DNA of 9,314 nucleotides from NCBI GenBank assembly GCA_937919125.1, contig CALFOB010000015.1, forward strand, positions 1 to 9,314, in the 5' to 3' direction. The notes under the pieces were generated by a model. That model had not been told where the DNA came from. It saw only the letters and a list, made by a program, of their open reading frames with translations, and made no database searches. The DNA is from an uncultured Micrococcales bacterium (GTDB taxonomy: Bacteria; Actinomycetota; Actinomycetes; Actinomycetales; Microbacteriaceae). The position numbers and the translations under genes are program-made. Each line of letters starts with the position of its first letter. Position 1 is the first letter of the stretch. Below are positions 1-6,296 of this stretch, in pieces.

Positions 1-80
1 CAGTTGTTGACTTTCAAGACGGAGAAGTAGATGATTACATATATGAAATCACAGAATTCAGGAAAGACATCCTCCACTAA
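1..80 (+). CDS. C-terminal tail of an unidentified upstream gene, possibly the toxin of a toxin-antitoxin pair (partial)
   Basis: The frame beginning at base 3 is open from the window edge to a TAA at 78-80. It encodes 25 residues, starting VVDFQDGEVDDYIYE and ending in FRKDILH. The stretch is charged and protein-like but too short to assign to a family. It overlaps the next gene, in another frame, by 50 bases. An unknown short gene running into a HigA/HipB-type helix-turn-helix gene fits a toxin-first operon such as higBA, but no toxin motif is visible, so that is inference from context only. The competing frame from base 1 gives just nine residues before a TAG at 28-30. I prefer the frame-3 reading, without certainty. 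Confidence 0.45.
   Translation, partial: VVDFQDGEVDDYIYEITEFRKDILH
21..24 (+). promoter_or_regulatory. Ribosome binding site deciding the start of the HTH gene
   Basis: GGAG within GGAGAAG lies six bases before the ATG at 31. The alternative ATG at 43 would be 18 bases away. This supports the upstream start and implies that the regulator is translated from within the end of the preceding gene. Confidence 0.5.
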
Positions 81-366
81 GGACGTCTGGGACCAGATTG
101 AAGCTTCGTACAGCTCTAATGATCTAGAGCAACTGCTACCTCTGAAGGCAATTGAGGCCGCGTTATCTTTCAAAGATTCACTCGCTGAGCAAATCAAAAG
201 CCATAGAGAAGAAGCAGGTTTGACTCAAAGAGAGTTAGCAAAACTTGCAAGCATTAGCCAGCGCGATGTCTCTTTTCTCGAGCAGTCCAAGGGAAACCCT
301 ACGATAACTACTGTTAGTCGAATCCTGCATGTGCTAGATCTAAAGCTTCAAATTATGGCTGCTTAA
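31..366 (+). CDS. XRE-family helix-turn-helix protein, HigA/HipB-type, probable antitoxin
   Basis: This 111-residue protein is probably a DNA-binding antitoxin and autorepressor. The HTH_3 (Cro/C1) domain spans about residues 53-105. TQRELAKLA (65-73) is the first helix of the motif and SQRDVSFLEQS (76-86) the recognition helix. The GNPTITTVSRIL stretch that follows is typical of HigA/HipB-like antitoxins. Residues 1-50 have no recognised domain; in this family such extensions can contact the toxin. The ATG at 31 is chosen because GGAG at 21-24 lies six bases upstream; the ATG at 43 is the only other normal start before the domain and has no well-placed ribosome site. Either start lies inside the apparent upstream gene. 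The gene ends five bases before the stop of convergent mfd. The HTH fold is firm; the antitoxin role is inferred, and a stand-alone regulator is possible. Confidence 0.85.
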   Translation: MITYMKSQNSGKTSSTKDVWDQIEASYSSNDLEQLLPLKAIEAALSFKDSLAEQIKSHREEAGLTQRELAKLASISQRDVSFLEQSKGNPTITTVSRILHVLDLKLQIMAA

Positions 367-371
367 AAGAG

Positions 372-3300
372 TTAATCCTTTGTAGATACAAAGACCTGAG
401 CTAAGAACACCCACGCCCAATCAATCAAAGCTCTATCTTGCAAGATCTCTCCCTCAGAGTCTTTAGGTGCTGATACAGATAGTTGTTTCGCTGAAGCTAA
501 GTATCTTAGTCCTGGATAGGTGTGACTTAGTTGAATCTGGTGGGCTTCAGTTAGTTCTACTGGTGTGAGTCTGAACTGGTTACCGATCATCATCACGTCT
601 TTTAGGTTCAGCCTGTTGCACTGCTGTCTTAGTTCTGTGACATCGATTAGGTTCTTCACTGACTGCGGAGCTTTTCCATATCTATCTTCTAGTTCTTGGA
701 AGATGGCATCTAGTTGGGCTCTTGTTCCAAGCTCTCCGCTAGCTGCTGAGAGCTTGTGATAAGCCTCAAGTCTTAGTCTTTCTGAATCAACATATTCAAT
801 CGGAATATGCGCATCGATTGGAATCTCTAGTTTTAGTTCTGCTGGAGATTCATGCTTGATGCCCTTGAACTCATCTACTGCCTCACCAATCATGCGAAGG
901 TACAGATCAAAACCAACACCAGCAATGTGGCCTGATTGCTCTCCCCCGAGTAAATTACCTGCTCCACGAATCTCTAGATCTTTTAGAGCAACCTGCATTC
1001 CTGAACCGAGTTCGTTGTTAGCAGCAATGGTTGAGAGTCTGTCTAGAGCGAAAGGAGATAGTGGTTTCTCTGGAGAGTAGAGGAAGTAGGCATATGCTCT
1101 CTCCCTAGACCTTCCAACTCTTCCTCTGATCTGATGAAGTTGAGATAGACCAAAGTTCTCTGATCTATCAACAATCAAGGTGTTGGCATTAGGAATATCT
1201 ATTCCTGCCTCAATGATGGTTGTTGCAACCAGGACGTCATATTTTCTTTCCCAAAAATCAATAACAACTTGTTCTAGTTGTCCTTCATTCATCTGCCCAT
1301 GGGCAACAGCAATCCTTGCTTCAGGAACTAGCTCAGCTAGTTGAGAAGCGACCTTATCTATCGAGTCAACTCGGTTATGAACAAAGAACACTTGTCCTTC
1401 TCTAATGAGTTCTCTATGGATAGCAGCTGCTACCTGCTTCTCGTTATAAGGACCTATGTAGGTAAGGATAGGGTGACGCTCTTCTGGAGGAGTAGCCAAA
1501 GTAGACATCTCTCTAATGCCTGTGATGGCCATCTCTAGAGTTCTAGGAATAGGGGTAGCCGACATTGAGAGAACATCAACGTTTGTCTTCATGTCTTTTA
1601 GCTTCTCTTTGTGTTCAACACCAAAGCGTTGTTCTTCATCAACGATGATCAGCCCTAGATCTCTAAACTTCACACCGCTAGATAGCAGTCTGTGAGTTCC
1701 GATAACAACATCAACTTCACCTGTTGCTAAAGCAGCAATGGTTTCTTTAGATTCTTTAGCTGTTTGGAACCTAGATAGGGCTCTAACATTCACTGGGAAA
1801 CCAGCGAATCTTTCAATGAAAGTTTCTACGTGCTGTCTCACAAGAAGTGTTGTTGGAACTAGAACTGCTACCTGCTTGCCATCCTGAACTGCCTTGAAGG
1901 CTGCTCTAATAGCAATCTCGGTCTTACCGTAACCAACATCTCCAGCAACCAGTCTGTCCATAGGAACAGGTCGTTCCATGTCTCTCTTAATTTCTTCAAC
2001 TGTGTTTAGTTGATCAGGGGTCTCAACAAATGGGAAGCTATCTTCCATTTCTCTCTGCCAAGATGTGTCAGGTAAGAAGGCATGGCCTTTGGCATTCATT
2101 CTTGCTGAATATAGTTTTACTAGGTCAATAGCAATCTTGCGAACAGCTTTTCTAGCATTGCCTTTGACCTTAGACCAGTCTGAGCCACCCATCTTAGAAA
2201 GCACAGGTGCTTCCCCACCAACATATCTAGTTAGGAAATCTAACTGATCTGTTGGCACATACAAAACATCTCCAGCTAAACCTCGTTTAGAAGGAGCATA
2301 CTCAATACTCAAATACTCTCTGGTGTGTTTATTTGCTCCGATTCCCATTTGTCTTTGAACCATCTCAACAAAGCGACCAATGCCGTGAATCTCATGCACA
2401 ACATAATCCCCAGCCTTCAGCGCAAGTGGATCAACTGCTTGACCACGCTTGGCAGCAAGTCTTGGCTTCTTTACTTGGTTATAGCCAGCACCTCTACCGA
2501 AGAAGTCACTATCGGTTAGCAGGATCAACTTGGCATCGCTAGATGCGAAGCCCTTTCTTATTGGAGCTTGGATCAAGATAACTTCAGTTACCTTATGGTC
2601 GATGCTGCTCACCTCTTCAGGAAGTTCTTCTAATACTGAAGCTGGAATCTTGGCTGCATGAAGTAGTTCAGCAATGCGTTCTGCTGTTCCATGACCAGGG
2701 GATGCGATAACTACCTGTTGTCCATTAGCTAGTTGATCTGCAATGTAGTCAACAGGTTCAACATCCAAGCCTTTGAAGTTAGGAATCTCTAGAAGGTTTA
2801 GAGATATCTGTTGTGTTTCATCAGCAAGGAATGAAGAGATGCTAATTAGCTGTCTGCCATCTAGGGCAGCTGTGAACTCATGCATTGACTTGAAGCCACC
2901 AGCACTTAGATCAATAGGAGCTTTAGCTCCTTCTAATGCTGCATCCCATGCAGCATGAAGGAACTCTTCATTGGTTTCAATAAGGTTGGCTGCTCTTGCC
3001 ATTGCTTTCTCTGGTGAGAGAAGAACAACGTAAGCATCTTCAGCTAGATAGTCCGATACCTGGCCTAAGGACTTCACAAGAGCAGGTGCGAGGGATTCCA
3101 TGCCATCAACTGGAATACCTTGACCAATCTTGGCAAGCATGGTGGAAAGATTAGGAAACTCATGTTCCATCTCTCTAGCTCTAAGAGCAACATCAGGGGT
3201 AATGATGATTTCTCTTGCTGGGTAGATGGTTATCTCAGTTGGCCTGCCATCTAGAGATCTTTGGTCAGCAACGCTGAACTCTCTCATCTGCTCTAGTTCA

Positions 3301-3944
3301 TCACCAAAGAATTCAAGTCTTATTGCGTGAGAAGAAGTAGTTGGGAAGATATCTAGAATTCCACCGCGAACAGCAAACTCTCCACGCTTAGTGACCATGT
3401 CTACTCTTTGGTAGGCAATCTCTACAAGCTTCAATGTCAATTCCGGAAGTAGATACTCCCCTGACACTTTCAAGTTCAAAGGTGGATAGTCAGCTAGTCC
3501 TAGAACTACTGGCTGCAATGCAGCTCTAATGGAAGCAACAACAAAGACTTGCTTATTGCTGTTCTCTTTGTTGAGTTCATTGAGCCTGTGGAGGGTCTTT
3601 AGCCTCTTACCAACTGTCTCAGCAGAAGGAGAAAGTCTTTCGTGGGGAAGAGTTTCCCAGGAAGCAAACTCTAGAACTTCAGCATCTGGGTTGGTGGTAG
3701 ATAGAAACTCAACTAGGTCTTCCGCTTCTCTGCCTGAGCTAACAACAACTAGTGCTTGCTGAGAGAGCTTCTTATTTGTTCGAACATCAGCAATTGAACT
3801 AAGTATCCAAGGCTGGGCTCCAGGAGGTGCAACTACCTCAACACGCTTATTTGCTAGGGCTTTAGAGACCTGAACGAAGGGGTAAGCATCCGAAATTCGG
3901 GCAACAAGACGCGAGCACCCCTCAGAAACTTTTATCGCGTCCAT
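372..3944 (-). CDS. mfd: Transcription-repair coupling factor Mfd
   Basis: Mfd is an ATP-driven DNA translocase that removes RNA polymerase stalled at lesions and recruits UvrA, linking transcription to nucleotide excision repair. The 1190 residues are full length for an actinobacterial Mfd. The UvrB-like N-terminal module is recognisable, including KRGEFAVRGGILDIFP at 186-201. The CarD-like RNA polymerase interaction domain lies at about 506-590 (GDYVVHEIHGIGRF). The helicase core carries Walker A GYGKTE (671-676, K674), DEEQ (769-772), SMSATPIPRT (793-802) and QIRGRVGRS (938-946). The TRCF C-terminal domain spans about 1035-1140. The start is ATG at 3944, 23 bases after the pth stop, with no clear Shine-Dalgarno, so translation may depend on coupling to pth. 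Arginine is mostly AGA/AGG in the C-terminal third, unlike prs. Its stop almost abuts the convergent HTH gene. Confidence 0.98.
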   Translation of the reverse strand: MDAIKVSEGCSRLVARISDAYPFVQVSKALANKRVEVVAPPGAQPWILSSIADVRTNKKLSQQALVVVSSGREAEDLVEFLSTTNPDAEVLEFASWETLPHERLSPSAETVGKRLKTLHRLNELNKENSNKQVFVVASIRAALQPVVLGLADYPPLNLKVSGEYLLPELTLKLVEIAYQRVDMVTKRGEFAVRGGILDIFPTTSSHAIRLEFFGDELEQMREFSVADQRSLDGRPTEITIYPAREIIITPDVALRAREMEHEFPNLSTMLAKIGQGIPVDGMESLAPALVKSLGQVSDYLAEDAYVVLLSPEKAMARAANLIETNEEFLHAAWDAALEGAKAPIDLSAGGFKSMHEFTAALDGRQLISISSFLADETQQISLNLLEIPNFKGLDVEPVDYIADQLANGQQVVIASPGHGTAERIAELLHAAKIPASVLEELPEEVSSIDHKVTEVILIQAPIRKGFASSDAKLILLTDSDFFGRGAGYNQVKKPRLAAKRGQAVDPLALKAGDYVVHEIHGIGRFVEMVQRQMGIGANKHTREYLSIEYAPSKRGLAGDVLYVPTDQLDFLTRYVGGEAPVLSKMGGSDWSKVKGNARKAVRKIAIDLVKLYSARMNAKGHAFLPDTSWQREMEDSFPFVETPDQLNTVEEIKRDMERPVPMDRLVAGDVGYGKTEIAIRAAFKAVQDGKQVAVLVPTTLLVRQHVETFIERFAGFPVNVRALSRFQTAKESKETIAALATGEVDVVIGTHRLLSSGVKFRDLGLIIVDEEQRFGVEHKEKLKDMKTNVDVLSMSATPIPRTLEMAITGIREMSTLATPPEERHPILTYIGPYNEKQVAAAIHRELIREGQVFFVHNRVDSIDKVASQLAELVPEARIAVAHGQMNEGQLEQVVIDFWERKYDVLVATTIIEAGIDIPNANTLIVDRSENFGLSQLHQIRGRVGRSRERAYAYFLYSPEKPLSPFALDRLSTIAANNELGSGMQVALKDLEIRGAGNLLGGEQSGHIAGVGFDLYLRMIGEAVDEFKGIKHESPAELKLEIPIDAHIPIEYVDSERLRLEAYHKLSAASGELGTRAQLDAIFQELEDRYGKAPQSVKNLIDVTELRQQCNRLNLKDVMMIGNQFRLTPVELTEAHQIQLSHTYPGLRYLASAKQLSVSAPKDSEGEILQDRALIDWAWVFLAQVFVSTKD

Positions 3945-3967
3945 GGGGATATTCTAAGTTGAATTTG

Positions 3968-4546
3968 TTAGTTGTATTTCTGCTGGGCATCAGCCAAGCC
4001 AATGGTGGCAATAGCCTCAACAATGTCAGCTGCTAGCTCAAGAGTTGTTGGAAGTTCTTCTCGTTCTGTTGAGTTGAAGTCTCTAAGGACAAAGTCAGCA
4101 GCATCCATGCGTCCTGGTGGTCTACCGATACCCACTCTTACTCTGATGTAGTCATTGCCAACAGCACTGATGATATCTCTAAGACCGTTGTGTCCACCGT
4201 GACCACCGGAGAACTTGATCTTGATTGTCTCTGGGTCAATATCTAACTCATCGTGAATAACGATTAGATTCTCTGGCTTTAGGTCATAGAACTTTAGAAG
4301 GTTGGCAACTGGCCCACCTGAGGTGTTCATATAGCCAAGAGATTTAGCAAGAACTATCTTTGGTGCATCAAAGCCAACGCCTAGTTTGCCTTCGGCTACT
4401 AGTGCATGGGCTTTGTGTTGTTTGAATGTTGCATTAGTTCTTTTAGCAAGAACGTCTAAGACCATCTGCCCGACGTTATGCCGGTTGTGAGAATAGTCGG
4501 GCCCGGGGTTACCGAGCCCGACTATTAGATAAGTCTTCGTAGAGAT
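3968..4546 (-). CDS. pth: Peptidyl-tRNA hydrolase, apparently starting at an ATC codon
   Basis: Pth hydrolyses peptidyl-tRNA released from stalled ribosomes, recycling tRNA. The first ATG, at 4465, would give 165 residues lacking the conserved N-terminus. The same frame stays open upstream and encodes that N-terminus: LIVGLGNPGP, then NRHNVGQ, just before the ATG. Reading from ATC at 4544-4546 gives 192 residues, the usual length. Expected catalytic residues by comparison with E. coli Pth are N13 (Asn10), H23 (His20), N74 (Asn68, in YMNTSG), D99 (Asp93, in HDELD) and N120 (Asn114, in GGHNGL); the first two exist only in the extension. No ATG, GTG, TTG or CTG occurs in frame between an upstream TGA and 4465. 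The ATC lies two bases after the rplY TAG, suggesting coupled re-initiation, with AAGG ten bases upstream. The identity is secure; the start codon is inferred, and a sequence error could also explain it. Confidence 0.93.
   Translation of the reverse strand: MSTKTYLIVGLGNPGPDYSHNRHNVGQMVLDVLAKRTNATFKQHKAHALVAEGKLGVGFDAPKIVLAKSLGYMNTSGGPVANLLKFYDLKPENLIVIHDELDIDPETIKIKFSGGHGGHNGLRDIISAVGNDYIRVRVGIGRPPGRMDAADFVLRDFNSTEREELPTTLELAADIVEAIATIGLADAQQKYN
4492..4526 (-). promoter_or_regulatory. Strong RNA hairpin within the first codons of pth, just after rplY
   Basis: Bases 4492-4502 (AATAGTCGGGC) and 4516-4526 (GCCCGACTATT) form a perfect 11-base-pair inverted repeat. In the minus-strand transcript the stem continues through a U·G wobble (4515/4503) and three more pairs (4512-4514 with 4504-4506), closing a five-base loop UAACC: 15 pairs in all. 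On the plus strand the wobble becomes a C·A mismatch, so the mRNA orientation folds better. There is no U-run after the stem, so it is not a classical terminator. It begins about 20 bases after the proposed ATC start of pth and encodes the conserved VGLGNPGPDY segment with unusually GC-rich codons. Possible roles are control of pth initiation, attenuation, or RNA processing after rplY; the choice among them is inference. Confidence 0.7.
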
Positions 4547-4548
4547 GA

Positions 4549-5142
4549 CTACTCTGCCTTTGGAGCTTCAGCAGCAGGGGCTGCTTCTGCTTCTTCAGAT
4601 GCACCGGCACCGGTACCAACAACAGATGCGATTAGTTCGTCATCAGCAAAGTCAAGCTTTGCTCCTGCTGGAAGAACGATGTCCTTAGCGGTTACGTGGA
4701 AACCAAGACCTTCTTTGTTGAAGATAACTTCTACATACTCAGGGATAGTGGTTGCATCTACTTCTAGCTTCACAGTCTTGTGCTCTAGATCGATAACAGT
4801 TCCTGACTGTGACTCTCCAACAACGTGTACTGGAACTTCAACGTGAACTCTTTCACCCTTGACGATTTCAACAAGGTCAACGTGTTCGATGATCTGAGTA
4901 ACAACATCCTTAGATGCGCTCTTCACTAGAACAGTTTCCTTCTTGCCATCAAGCTCTAGCTCGATAATTGCGTTCTTGTGACGAAGCACAAGTGCGATCT
5001 CGTGAGCTGGAAGTGTGATGTGACGTGGCTCTGAGCCGTGACCGTAGATAACTGCAGGAGTTCTACCAGCTGCTCTTGACTTACGGGCTGATCCTTTACC
5101 AAAGGTGGTGCGGAATTCGCCTACTAATTTGTTTTCTGACAT
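4549..5142 (-). CDS. rplY: 50S ribosomal protein bL25, Ctc/TL5 long form
   Basis: bL25 binds 5S rRNA in the central protuberance of the large ribosomal subunit; the long form, called Ctc or TL5, carries an extra C-terminal domain. The 197 residues show the L25 N-terminal domain at about 6-93 (FGKGSARKSRAAGRTPAVIYGHG, positions 14-36, with the basic RNA-contacting segment). The beta-rich TL5 C-terminal domain follows at about 101-178, then an Ala/Glu-rich acidic tail to 197, as is common in actinobacteria. The start is ATG at 5142 with only a weak GGA upstream. It follows a 160-base leader after prs that holds two hairpins. Its TAG stop lies two bases before the proposed ATC start of pth. Arginine codons near the start include CGT and CGC, consistent with high expression. 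Confidence 0.97.
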   Translation of the reverse strand: MSENKLVGEFRTTFGKGSARKSRAAGRTPAVIYGHGSEPRHITLPAHEIALVLRHKNAIIELELDGKKETVLVKSASKDVVTQIIEHVDLVEIVKGERVHVEVPVHVVGESQSGTVIDLEHKTVKLEVDATTIPEYVEVIFNKEGLGFHVTAKDIVLPAGAKLDFADDELIASVVGTGAGASEEAEAAPAAEAPKAE

Positions 5143-5302
5143 GAGTTATTCCATTTCATTTAGGTGTTCAACTCAAGCGTGTTACGCGAGGAACCCTGGC
5201 CCTAAAGCCTTGACCCCGTCGATTACGGTTACGATTTGTAACCCTCGCCGTTGTTTCTTTAGAAGTCTATTGGGCTTAGAGCCCTATTGGCAACCTCAGG
5301 AT
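5143..5302 (-). promoter_or_regulatory. Leader between prs and rplY with two small hairpins; possible rplY promoter
   Basis: This 160-base gap is the longest without a gene on the minus strand. It contains GGGCT-TAG-AGCCC at 5272-5284 (five pairs, 18 bases after the prs stop) and GGTTAC-GATTT-GTAACC at 5227-5243 (six perfect pairs). Neither is followed by a U-run on the minus strand, so neither is a convincing terminator. A TTGCCA hexamer followed 18 bases later by TAGACT, on the minus strand around 5290-5261, is a weak sigma-70-like candidate that overlaps the first hairpin. A promoter or ribosomal-protein leader here is plausible from position, but unproven. Confidence 0.35.
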
Positions 5303-6277
5303 TTAGACGTGACCGTCAAAAAGGCTAGTTACGCTGTCATCGTTGAAGACAGATGAGATCGCCCTTGCAATAAGCGGTGCAATAGATAGGACAGTTAGCT
5401 TGTCAAACTGCTTTGAAGGGTCAATTGGCAGGGTATTAGTGACAATAACATTGTCAACATCTGCTCCTGAAAGTCTTTCAACTGCAGGGTCACTGAATAC
5501 AGCATGAGTTGAAGCAACAATGATTCGACCTGCTCCATTGTCTCTAAGAGCCTTAGCTGCTGCCACGATGGTGCCAGCAGTATCGATCATGTCGTCAACT
5601 AGAACACAGATACGACCTTCAACTTCACCAACTAGCTCATTAACCTGAACCTGGTTTGGCTTGTTAGGGTCACGTCTCTTGTGGATGATGGCAAGTGGTG
5701 CTCCTAGGCGGTCTGCCCAGATGTCAGCAACACGAACACGACCTGAGTCAGGAGAAACAACAGTTAGGTTATCTCCACCAAAAGTTTCCTTCACGTAGTC
5801 AGCTAGAAGAGGCAGTGCCCATAGGTGGTCCACTGGTCCATCGAAGAAACCTTGAATCTGTGGTGAGTGAAGATCAACAGACATTAGACGGTCTGCTCCA
5901 GCTGCTTTGTATAGGTCAGCGACTAGACGAGCAGAGATAGGCTCACGTCCCTTGTGCTTCTTGTCTTGTCTTGCGTAAGGGAAGAATGGTGAAACAACTG
6001 TGATTCTCTTAGCGCTTGCTCTTTTTAGAGCATCAATCATGATCAACTGCTCCATGAGCTGGTCATTGATTGGAGCTGAGTGAGACTGAATAACGAAAGC
6101 ATCAACACCGCGTACGCTCTCATCGAAACGTACAAAGATTTCACCGTTAGCAAAGTCATAAGAAGTAGTTGGAACGATAGGCGTATCTAGCAGGGTAGCT
6201 ATCTCTTGAGCTAGTCCTGGGTGAGCTCTACCTGAGGCCAGCAATAAACGCTTATTGGTGTTTTCTTTCTTTAGCAT
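5303..6277 (-). CDS. prs: Ribose-phosphate pyrophosphokinase (PRPP synthetase)
   Basis: Prs transfers pyrophosphate from ATP to ribose 5-phosphate, making PRPP for purine, pyrimidine, histidine, tryptophan and NAD synthesis in the cytoplasm. The 324 residues match a full-length class I enzyme. The N-terminal half carries RFDESVRG (50-57) and the YARQDKKHKGREPISA loop (101-116). DLHSPQIQGFF lies at 135-145 and the catalytic flexible-loop KRR at 200-202. The PRPP-binding loop is VLVDDMIDTAGTI (225-237), and the C-terminus ends in the usual SVTSLFDG. The start is ATG at 6277, 19 bases after the glmU stop, with a GAGAG purine stretch as a modest ribosome site. PRPP and UDP-GlcNAc synthesis genes are commonly paired as glmU-prs, also outside actinobacteria. 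Confidence 0.98.
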   Translation of the reverse strand: MLKKENTNKRLLLASGRAHPGLAQEIATLLDTPIVPTTSYDFANGEIFVRFDESVRGVDAFVIQSHSAPINDQLMEQLIMIDALKRASAKRITVVSPFFPYARQDKKHKGREPISARLVADLYKAAGADRLMSVDLHSPQIQGFFDGPVDHLWALPLLADYVKETFGGDNLTVVSPDSGRVRVADIWADRLGAPLAIIHKRRDPNKPNQVQVNELVGEVEGRICVLVDDMIDTAGTIVAAAKALRDNGAGRIIVASTHAVFSDPAVERLSGADVDNVIVTNTLPIDPSKQFDKLTVLSIAPLIARAISSVFNDDSVTSLFDGHV

Positions 6278-6296
6278 TGGCTCTCTCGTTTCCTAG

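Noticed and set aside
1..30. Nine-residue gene tail in frame 1 ending at TAG just before ATG 31
   Set aside because: It is possible, but the longer frame-3 tail ending at 80 looks more protein-like; kept only as an alternative.
565..1080. Open frames on the plus strand opposite mfd
   Set aside because: They lie wholly inside mfd, have no ribosome sites or family resemblance, and are read-through of its complement. The same applies to other plus-strand frames at 1341-2958, 3529-3762 and 5695-5940.
3968..4465. pth as a 165-residue gene starting at ATG 4465
   Set aside because: It would lack the conserved GLGNPG and RHN segments, including residues equivalent to catalytic Asn10 and His20, which are present in frame just upstream.
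4492..4526. Hairpin as an intrinsic terminator of rplY
   Set aside because: No U-rich run follows on either strand, and the stem lies within the conserved coding sequence of pth.
5105..5356. Plus-strand frame across the rplY leader
   Set aside because: It overlaps the start of rplY and the end of prs, and its composition is not protein-like. I explain the region better as leader sequence.
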